From: Trichosphaerium sp. ATCC 40318
Taxonomy: Eukaryota > Discosea > Flabellinia > Trichosidae
Assembly (NCBI GenBank): GCA_038496445.1
Contig: JALMLS010000287.1
Coordinates: forward strand, 1 to 64,000
DNA: 64,000 nt
Direction: 5' to 3'
Shown here: in pieces, positions 56,388 through 64,000 of the stretch
Layout of the letters: each line of letters opens with the position of its first letter
Position numbering within the stretch: position 1 is the first letter of the stretch
The notes under the pieces: model-generated
The model's database searches: none
Told to the model about the DNA's origin: nothing
What the model saw: the letters and a program-made list of their open reading frames with translations, nothing else
Made by a program: the position numbers and the translations under genes

Positions 56388-56947
56388 TTAAAATGAGTTG
56401 AAAACAACTTTCTCAGAAAGACGTTGTTGTTGACGGACACGCTCCCAATCGCTCTTTTCTGCTTGTCTTGTTTCTATCCTTGCAGCAAATCCTGCTGCTT
56501 TTTCTTGCATCTTCTTTTTACGCTTCTTTTGCTTCTTTGATAGCGACTTTCTGGACTTTTTGATCCCGCCGTTGTTTCTGTGGAATAAAATTAATGAATG
56601 TTTTACTTCGCTTTATAGTAACGTACAACGCCAGTAGATTCGTTGGTTTGGAGGACACTCGTTTTTTTGAATGGTTAAGCATTTCTCTTGTAAGGACGAT
56701 TTTAGCATTGTCTCGCCTTACCTGCCAGTTTTTTTCTTCCTAAACACGCGTTTAACGGCTTTATTACGATATTTACTTTCAACTATTTTTCTTCTGTTTT
56801 TATTCGCTTATACGTACATCCTCAATACCACCTACGTGGTCTGTTTCTCCAAGGAAGTCTTGACGCATTTGCGACTCACGAGCGCGTTTACCACGACCTA
56901 ATTTTACGTAAACATTTATAAATATCTATTGTAGTACCTCTAGGCAT
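56388..56947 (-). CDS. Small highly basic, probably nucleolar, protein
   Basis: Four exons give about 107 residues: MPR joined by an intron to GRGKRARESQMRQDFLGE, then VESKYRNKAVKRVFRKKK, then NNGGIKKSRKSLSKKQKK and a helical end AGFAARIETRQAEKSDWE finishing KVVFNSF. Very rich in Lys and Arg with several nuclear-signal-like clusters. It looks like a ribosome-assembly or chromatin factor, but I cannot name the family. Splices are GTACTA..TTAG, GTAGGT..ATAG and GTAAGG..CACAG, all in frame. Its start is only 90 bp from the divergent gene at 57038. Confidence 0.6.
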
Positions 56948-57037
56948 CTGTGTAAATCGTTATTTTCCGATCACCTAAGGAAGTCTGCCTTAAAGTGCTT
57001 TGTTTTGGTACTACAAACTAACGTAAATAACAACATA

Positions 57038-58458
57038 ATGCGTACCTTCGTTCTGTTTGCTGTTTTAATTAGCCTTTTGGCGGTTATTAGCGGATTTAGT
57101 ACCTATTCTAATTTATTGCGTTCTTTGTCCTTGCAAATTGCCAAAGGCCGTTACGAGGTGCGTTAAACACTAACTTCTCGACGCTTACTTTACAAAGGCC
57201 GACCAAGACATAATAAAGCGCTTTGCAGCAGCTTATCGCACAACACCAGCACTACAGAGCTTTTCGGGTACAGCACATGAACAAAACTTCGTTCATGAGA
57301 ACTTTACGTTTTTGCGTTAACGCGTTCTTTAGTGCCTAGAATGATACCTAATAGTATCACACTACGTCTACCTTATGTTGTAGACCAAGATGTAGATGGA
57401 ACGAACACTGAGTTTCCAAACCCTTCTGTGTACGTTACTTTTAACTATATTTCGCGGTTGCAATGCAAACTAATCCGTTTTGTTTAGAGTAGAGAGTCAA
57501 GTTAAGGTTATTCTTGACCCAAATATGCACACTTGTGTAGATAAAGAGGTGTATTTTGGCAAAGCAGGAGAAAAATTTGGCGAAATCACAGACTACATTG
57601 GAGAATATTGTGCTCCAGGCCAAACCTTGCAAACTTGCAGCGAGAGAGTACGTTTGTTTGTAGCCCAAATTCATCGCGCTTTTTGTACTGTTATTCTGAT
57701 CGCTTTGATCAAAAAACCCGAAAAACGAAGAATTCTTTCTGTTGTTGTGGCGAGGTTTTAATCGTTTGTTTTTTTAGATTGAATGGGCACTCTCCACTGT
57801 CGATAATCCTCTTCCTTTCGGACGAACAACCTCTTGCATAAGAGATTGTTGTGGAAGTGTTGTTGCTTCTTGGAGAGTATTTGTTAATATGTACTGGAAG
57901 CACAGATCAGAGTGCGAAGGTAACAGTGATCTAAGGTTCGTTGGTCTTTTTTCTCGTCTGCAATTTGTTTTTCTTGTGTTTCTTCGTGCTGGTGCTGGCA
58001 GCCAGGCACTTTATTGTTCTTTTTGGCTTTTCTTCCCGATTTTGGGGATGAGTAGAAGTGCAGGAGTCTTACTTTTTTTGTTAGAATGAGAATCACAGCT
58101 GCTGAATTGAAAGATATTCCTGATGATCAAATATCTATTCTTGAGTTAAAACTCACTCCTGGAGATTACGCTTGGATTAATGTCACAACTCCAGCCGGTG
58201 ATGAGTTCCAAGTATTGAACCCTGTCTAAGAAAACAAGTTTTTTTTTTTCAGATTTACTTCATAAATAAATAAAAACCACCTTTATTCTGAGCTTGTTGC
58301 GCTTTTGTTCAACTGTTTTAGCAAGGAATTAATTCACACTCCTGTTGGACCAACATTCAAAACTGGGTCCCACCCAAATGTTGCACCAATACTTTTGGTA
58401 AGGCTAGATTTTTAACGCAGGAGCTCAAAAAGCATGCTTTTTGGATTCAGTAGAGTAA
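57038..58458 (+). CDS. Secreted Cys-rich protein
   Basis: Seven to eight exons. Signal peptide MRTFVLFAVLISLLAVISG. Then LLRSLSLQIAKGRYE, QDIIKRFAAAYRTTPAL, MIPNSITLRLPYVVDQDV, VESQVKVILDPNMHTCV, KFGEITDYIGEYCAPGQ, PFGRTTSCIRDCCGSVVAS, YWKHRSECEGNSD, LELKLTPGDYAWINVTTP, SHSCWTNIQNWVPPKCC and a final AQKACFLDSVE at 58458. About 14 cysteines, several in pairs, suggest a disulphide-stabilised extracellular protein. No family recognised. A junction near 57300-57330 is unclear (a 32-nt intron fits best). Nothing indicates toxin function. Confidence 0.6.
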
Positions 58459-58601
58459 GCTGTATACACCACGGAGACAACTTCAATGTCACTTTGAGCT
58501 TATCTCAACATTTGGCTTATTTCGCAGATGATCGACTCTTTTTTGTGAAGTCCTTACTTTCAATGAATAGTTTGTCCTGTTTTGTGTTTTGCTACCTACG
58601 T

Positions 58602-59873
58602 ATGTCACAAAAGAGCAACGCATCAGACTTGCTAATTCAAAATTTACCTGTAGAATTGTTATACAGCATAGTTGGGTATATAACATCAGAGGGTGGTATA
58701 CTTTTAGCGCTTTCATTGTCTAGAACATGTTATATCTGTCGTAGTGTCGTTAATGAGTATGCAAAGACCATTCTACGTAGAAAATACAATCAAACGACAG
58801 ATTTACGCTCAAGCTTGGTGGTACTTGACCGTTTATTGCTCATTATTGCTTAAAAGCAACTACAGGCGCTCGTATATCGACAAAAGATGCTTGGGCGTAT
58901 AGTTAAACCGTATTGGATTTATAGAACAGAGAAAAACAAAACAGTCGTCTCTATAATACCTGTAAGCACCCAGCCGCCACGGTTACAATATAAAAGCAAA
59001 ACTGAAGATTGGGGTGAGAGTTTTCAATGAATTAGTTCTTGACGGTTGTGTAGAGCCAGTAAAACGTACCTGCAAGCTATTTTTCACTCCTGTGAATGGA
59101 AAGGAGTATACGTATCAGCTTACTGATGTACCATACGGAAAGTCTCGCTCAAGAAAAACCAAACATCAAATTACGCAGCGATTGATTAGTAAGTGAATAA
59201 TGACGTTTCGCGGGTTTTTTTTCATTTTTTTTTGTCACGTGACAGTTGATGTTGTTTTTTGTCTCTGACTGTTTGTTTTCAAGGATGGAAGCCATGTACA
59301 ATAAAAATACCAATCAATGGTATTCTTAATAACATGAAGATGGAGATAGAGGTCTATGAAGGCGAGAATTTAATAGGAAAGTACAAAGGAGATTTTAGTT
59401 TTATAAATCAAAGAAAAGATATGGCAGATGAATGGGCTTACCCAAAGGTACGTAGAAGTTCGTAGCTAACAGTTAATTATTGAATTAACTGTATATCTGC
59501 ACATAGGATAAACCTTTTGGTGTACCAATAACAAGTCCAATTCGTGGAAACAAAAATGGAGAATTTAATTTTCTTGTTCAAATTCGTCCTAGGAGTGCAT
59601 GGAAAGGGCTCTCTGCAGGGAGGTTGGAAGATCACTTTGATTGTAGGTTTTATTTTAGTAGTGTCGCTAAATACTGTTATAGTTATTGACGACATTACTG
59701 AGAAAAGAAAAATTGACCTTGGAGATGTCAGGAGGGTAAAACATAAACTTTCTGGAGAAATAATGCGTTGTTTCACCTATACAAGAAAAATTGTACCACA
59801 CCCTACTGAACATAGTAAAAGGGTCATGTTTATCACAAACCAAAAGGTTTATGTTGTTTACTTGAGCGAATAA
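58602..59873 (+). CDS. F-box protein with unknown C-terminal domain
   Basis: Five to six exons. F-box at residues 12-55: LIQNLPVELLYSIVGYI, ALSLSRTCYICRSVV. Later exons read VYRQKMLGRIVKPYWIYR, KNKTVVSIIPVSTQPP, CKLFFTPVNGKEYTYQL, CTIKIPINGILNNMKM, FNFLVQIRPRSAWKGLS and, after a 43-nt intron (GTAGG..TATAG) that repairs the frame, FIDDITEKRKIDLGDV to KVYVVYLSE. The C-terminal 250 residues look beta-rich and may bind a substrate; no known domain. The intron after TEDW would be only 22 nt (GTGAGAG..ATTAG), unusually short, so this junction needs transcript evidence. Role as SCF receptor is inferred from the F-box. Confidence 0.65.
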
Positions 59874-60133
59874 AGTCCTCAAAGTGGTGATCTTTGACTG
59901 CTGAAATGCTTTAATAAAATAAGGATTAGCTGTAAGTTGGATGGTAGTAAATATTTTTTTGCAATTGGATAAATAAGCTTACTAAAGGAGGTCGTATGTA
60001 GCACCAGTTGTAAATAAATTCTATGATTGGTCAGGTGATAGATGACATTGTTTTGCATTGTGAATAGTACTTATTTTATTGTTGTTTTTTTTTGGTGTAG
60101 CTTGAGATTAGGGTTTGTGTCTTTTGTGTAACT

Positions 60134-61777
60134 CTATTTACGTTCACCATTTTCGTGCCACTCTTTTGCCTCAACAACTTCTTCGTCATTATTAAACATA
60201 CATTGTAGTTCAATTTGCCCATTCTCATACCATCTTATGGCCTCACCATTTAATTTGGAATCACTCCACATTGATTGTGACTCAAGTTGTCCATTACCAT
60301 GCCACGCTTTGGCCTCACCGTGTCGTTTACCGTTGACCCACATTGATTGTAATTCAAGTTGTCCACTTTCATACCATGCTTTCAGCTCACCTTCTCGTTT
60401 ACCATTAATCCAGATACATTCTATGCTAAGTTGTCCATTACCATGCCATGCTTTGACCAGACCGTGTTGTTTACCGTTGATCCACATTGATTGTGACTCA
60501 AGTTGTCCATTTTGATACCATTTTTTGGACTCACCATGTTTTTTACCACCAGCCCACATGGTTTGCTCCTTAATATTTCCATTCTCAAACCATTCCTTGA
60601 ATTCACCATGTTTTTTACCGCCAACCCTTATACTTTGTTTTTTAAGTTGTCCATTTTCATACCATTCGTTGAGTTCACCTTGTAGCTTTCTATCAATCAT
60701 ATTACATTCTAATTTGATCTGTCCATTGTCAAACCATGTTTTCCTCTTTCCTGTTTTTTTACCCATTACCCATGACTGTTTTTTCTTGGGTTTACCATTT
60801 TTATACCACTCCGTATATTCGCCATTTGGCTCACCATCAACAAACATATATTCAGCAAAAAGTTCTCCAGTATCATACCATTTTGTTTTCACACCATTTC
60901 GTTTACCATCAACCCACATACAATGTTCCTTGAGTTGCCCATTCTGATACCACTTTTTACACTCTTTGTTTAGCTTACCATAAATCTGTATGTATTGTCC
61001 CTTAAGCTGTCCATTTGAATACCACTCTTTGCCTTCACCATGCACTTTACCATCAACCCACATAGCTTGTTCTTTAATTTGCCCATTCCTATGCCACACT
61101 CTTGCTTCACCATTTAATTTATTATCCTTCCATGTTGCTTGTGTCATCAGTTGACCGCCCTCATACCATTTTTTGGCCACACCATTTTTTTTACCATCAA
61201 TCCACATAGTTTGTTCTTTAATTTGTCCATTCCTATGCCATACTCTTGCTTCGCCATTTAATTTATTATCCTTCCATGTTGCTTGTTTCATCAGTTGACC
61301 GTTCTCATACCATTCTTTGAACACACCACTTTGTTTACTGTTAAGCCATTTACTTAGTTCTCTTAGTTGTCGATTACCATCAACCAACATGAATTGCCTT
61401 GAAAGTTGTCCATTCTCATAATATTCTTTGATTTCACCTTGCATTTTTCCATCTACCCACATGGCCTCTGCAGAAAGTTGCCCGTTTTCGTGCCACATTA
61501 AAAAAATACCGTTTAACTTACCGTTTACCCACATATTTTGTTGATTCAGTTGCCCGTTCTTGTACCACCTCAGCCATTTTCCGTTTCGTTGTAAACTATT
61601 GTTGAAATGTGTGTTAACAGCAGCTCTCATTGATAACATATGGAACTTTGTGAACGCTTCAGCATTGAAAGAGCAAATATATTGCTGAATCTCCTTAGGA
61701 ATATCAAGGAGAGAAAGCGTAGGAGGCTGTTTATCATCATACAAAATGCCAAAGTCAAATTTTTTCTTTGTTTGCAT
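60134..61777 (-). CDS. Large MORN-repeat protein with F-box-like N-terminus
   Basis: Intronless, 547 residues. The N-terminus has LSLLDIPKEIQQYICS and MLSMRAAVNTHFNNSLQ, HRNGKWL-like, the same F-box-like lead as the genes at 9100 and 33997. About twenty repeats of 24 residues follow, with consensus ExKxWYENGQLxxQxMWVDGKxxG, for example EWYENGQLKKQSIRVGGKK. Repeat 3 is irregular (an insertion with ELSKWLNSKQSG). Repeats 4-5 and 6-7 are nearly identical 48-residue pairs, a recent 144-bp tandem duplication. The frame is intact to the stop at 60134. Repeats are the MORN_2/YwqK type, known from bacteria, amoebae and giant viruses. A scaffold or membrane-associated role is possible but unproven. 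Confidence 0.82.
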   Translation of the reverse strand: MQTKKKFDFGILYDDKQPPTLSLLDIPKEIQQYICSFNAEAFTKFHMLSMRAAVNTHFNNSLQRNGKWLRWYKNGQLNQQNMWVNGKLNGIFLMWHENGQLSAEAMWVDGKMQGEIKEYYENGQLSRQFMLVDGNRQLRELSKWLNSKQSGVFKEWYENGQLMKQATWKDNKLNGEARVWHRNGQIKEQTMWIDGKKNGVAKKWYEGGQLMTQATWKDNKLNGEARVWHRNGQIKEQAMWVDGKVHGEGKEWYSNGQLKGQYIQIYGKLNKECKKWYQNGQLKEHCMWVDGKRNGVKTKWYDTGELFAEYMFVDGEPNGEYTEWYKNGKPKKKQSWVMGKKTGKRKTWFDNGQIKLECNMIDRKLQGELNEWYENGQLKKQSIRVGGKKHGEFKEWFENGNIKEQTMWAGGKKHGESKKWYQNGQLESQSMWINGKQHGLVKAWHGNGQLSIECIWINGKREGELKAWYESGQLELQSMWVNGKRHGEAKAWHGNGQLESQSMWSDSKLNGEAIRWYENGQIELQCMFNNDEEVVEAKEWHENGERK

Positions 61778-62212
61778 TTTGCTTTTCTTGTTCTGTGAAT
61801 ACGTTTTGTCGTGGCCACGAATAATAATACTTTTTTTTCTGAGAGAGAATGGCCTCCTGGTCTCGCAAGTGAATATTATTCCTGGGTGTGAGTTAAAATA
61901 CGAGGAATGATAATACTACGCACCACCACGCTTTAAACTAAATTTTAGGTATACCGTTAAACCACTAACTGTTTTGCTTCAATAGTGAGTTAAAAAAACC
62001 TGCAAAGCTTTTTCCAGCCAAGTATTTGTCAATAAAAGTCATTTGTAGTTTAAAAACTGGCATAAAATACACGTGATAATGTCGCAAAAAGAAAACAACG
62101 GTTCAACGCAACTTGACTTAAGACCGAGTCATCAACAGTAACTAGGATGTTTATGTTTGTACAACACTTTATTTTATCCAGTGGTCCAATGCTAATTGCT
62201 CATGTGTTTAAG
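61778..62212. other. Intergenic
   Basis: About 435 bases between two minus-strand genes. ACACGTGATA near 62070; no coding signal. Confidence 0.45.
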
Positions 62213-64000
62213 TTATTTTAATTGTTTCTCTCTAGAGCATAGAAAAGATGATAATGGCTGCACAGCAGCCAAGTTTTCTAAAGCAACATGCCAATGCCAA
62301 AGTACTTCCTCTGGTGTTGTGTCAACACTCCATACATCAGTATCTAACCTTAAAGAAAACCTTTCACTCTCAGATATAATACACATAGTCAAAGGCTTTT
62401 CTTGAGATGGTTTAACTGATTTAATGTCACTCAAGGGAAGGTACGAATGAGGCAAAGCACCCTTCGTGAAACTCTAAAAAAAAAGTAAAGAAAATCAGTG
62501 TTCACCATCGCTAAAGGTTTGTTTTAAGCAGTAACTGACGTACTTCATCTGATAGGTAGAAACTTAATGTGCAAGGTCTTAGAACTACATAGTAATGATT
62601 TTCTGATTCATCATTGGCTGAAGGTAAATACATCCACTGCTCGAAAAATGCAGCTAAGAAAAAGGATTTAGAAAAAAATAGTTTGGAGGTAACCGTTTAA
62701 TATCAGTGCGTACGGCCATGAACGAACGGTAATTCTTCTTGCTTCCAATCTGCAGCGCCTTTAGCAACATGTGCACCTGTTTTTATAGCCAAAGTAACAG
62801 GGTTGATATAAGTTATTGTTTTCTTTGTAGCTACATATGTATGACCTGCAGAATTCCAGTTCTTTCTTGTCATTTCGCCTTTCTCATGTCCTTGTCTATG
62901 TAATACTTGTCTTTAGACACGAAACCAGGTTCAAAAAAGACGTACCTATGTTCGACATATCCTACGTGCGCATCACGAGTATCTTGTGCAACAATTTTTG
63001 TTGATTTGCCAAAAGCTTTAATAACTGTTTTAGCTCCGTGAACAGAGCTACTGCCAATCTGTTTAGCAGCCACTTGATTTTCATTTACAGGATGACCTCT
63101 AGACTTCGCTATACGTTGCTTGTGTTTCCTTTCTTTATACATTGAAGTCCTTGCAACACCACGATGAATAGTTCTTCCAGTAAATGAAGCACCTAGAACA
63201 AGCAAATTTAACCTTGATAACATAAAGACGCACTTACCTATTCCCAGGCCTTTACCAAATCCTTTAACCCCTTTATGGAATGTCTTTGCAGTTGTATGCG
63301 TAGATCCAGTACCTAAGCGTTCATTTTCACTCACAGGAGCTGCGTAACCTGCCGATGTTCTGCTTTGTGCTAGTTTTGATATTCTGTTGAAGGACCAAAT
63401 TAGTCTGAGTTCTAGGAAGTCATCCTGCGTACCCTTTTACACCAGCGCCTATCCCATGGCCAATACCAATCAATCCAACCCCCACAACATTGGAAGCTGT
63501 GCCTATACCTTTAGCAACCTTACTTGAAGTCTCGAGTTTGTCCTAATTGCCATATTCTTAGAAAGATATAAAAATGGTTTATTACATACGCTCACTGTAA
63601 TACGTTGTTCAGCTTTTGTTCTTGCTGGAAAATTACCATCAATAGTAACGGGCATAGTCATCATATTTGTATAAGCATTAAGGAAGAGTCTAAACGCCGA
63701 CTACAAACGGAAACTAAAGTTAGAAAAGTGTACTTAGTTTTCTTAAAAAGTTTTGTTTTGTACCCTTGATGCATCTGTGTACACGTGAAACCACTCGTCA
63801 TTATAGTACATTACAAATTCGTTTGGGTACGGCTCAAAAACAGGGAAACTAGTGGCGGTTAGGTTGAGCACAAACAGGTCATTTGTACTTGGCACAAACA
63901 GTTGCAATAAGTTGTTTGTTGATGCTAATACAAACAACACTTGAGCTACTTAGTTCCCATTCTAAGATTCCCTAAAAACCACAAAATAAGTACTGAGTAT
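62213..64000 (-). CDS. Senescence/spartin-type domain protein with C-terminal PH-like domain (5' end outside the window)
   Basis: At least nine exons. From the 5' side: STNNLLQLFVPSTNDLFV and PNEFVMYYNDEWFHVYTD, then NAYTNMMTMPVTIDGNFP, KLETSSKVAKGIGTASN, GVGLIGIGHGIGAGVKG, TTAKTFHKGVKGFGKGLG, HGAKTVIKAFGKSTKIV and WNSAGHTYVATKKTITY. Long Gly/Ala/Val-rich helices with repeated small residues are typical of the senescence/spartin domain, which associates with lipid droplets and membranes. The last exons (EQWMYLPSANDESENHYY, LRPCTLSFYLSDE, LPHSYLPLSDIKSV, LWHWHVALENL) form a PH-like fold. The stop is at 62213. The start is not in the window: an acceptor near 63955 implies more exons to the right. 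Confidence 0.6.

Noticed and set aside
60237-60947. Plus-strand open frames rich in Cys, Pro and Leu
   Set aside because: They lie antisense to the MORN repeats and only mirror the repeated codons; their apparent periodicity is that of the real gene.
9100-61777. Integrated giant virus or large viral island
   Set aside because: Although MORN, LRR, F-box and BTB families occur in such viruses, no capsid, polymerase, packaging ATPase or other core gene is present, and the loci are separated by intron-rich host genes.
1-64000. CRISPR arrays, tRNA or rRNA genes, bacterial promoters and ribosome binding sites
   Set aside because: No spaced direct repeats, no cloverleaf with matching A and B boxes, and the dense introns show that the DNA is eukaryotic.

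Overview
This window is nuclear DNA from a microbial eukaryote. It is AT-rich and gene-dense, and most genes are cut by many small introns of roughly 30-110 nt. Donors are very often GTACG or GTAAG and acceptors TTAG or TAG. The housekeeping genes (PHO84-type phosphate transporter, VHS-GAT adaptor, RMND5/GID E3 subunit, CRAL-TRIO protein, copine-type vWA protein) are eukaryotic. The receptor-like TKL kinase with a beta-helix ectodomain and the many F-box proteins suggest a free-living amoeboid protist (heterolobosean or amoebozoan-like). That placement is an inference; no marker gene here settles the lineage. I found no tRNA, rRNA, CRISPR array, bacterial operon or viral core gene.

Layout. 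1-9 kb: phosphate transporter, TOM1-like adaptor, F-box/beta-propeller protein (all minus), then a four-TM protein (plus). 9-16 kb: a short F-box/MORN gene, RMND5, an intronless BTB protein, an unrecognised multi-exon gene and a small zinc-finger-like protein. 16-23 kb: an unrecognised long gene, a broken Ser/Thr/Pro-rich relic, a small Cys-rich membrane protein and a copine/RGLG-type vWA gene. 23-26.4 kb: a multi-repeat protein ending in a PD-(D/E)XK-like nuclease, the most unusual gene here. 26-33 kb: a secreted DUF1028 Ntn-hydrolase-like protein, an F-box gene, a dermatopontin-like secreted protein, an LRR relic and a MITE-like inverted-repeat element. 33-41 kb: a small unknown gene, an intact MORN gene with two decayed copies, a Rab-like protein with a destroyed switch II, and an F-box/LRR gene. 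41-50 kb: F-box/Kelch gene, receptor kinase (with a U12-type AT-AC intron) and CRAL-TRIO protein. 50-64 kb: hydantoinase-DUF917 fusion, a frameshifted F-box/LRR gene, a basic nuclear protein, a secreted Cys-rich protein, an F-box gene, a 20-repeat MORN protein and the 3' part of a senescence/PH-domain gene running off the end.

Two gene classes are interleaved. Intron-rich housekeeping genes alternate with members of expanded repeat families (F-box plus MORN, F-box plus LRR, BTB). The latter are intronless or carry one tiny 5' intron, and several are broken. Related F-box/MORN and LRR families are known in amoeba-infecting giant viruses, so gene exchange is worth testing, but nothing here looks like an integrated virus. 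At least eight F-box-like proteins plus RMND5 make ubiquitin-dependent degradation the commonest theme. Exon boundaries were read by eye from splice signals and frame, so spans are reliable but some internal junctions are provisional.
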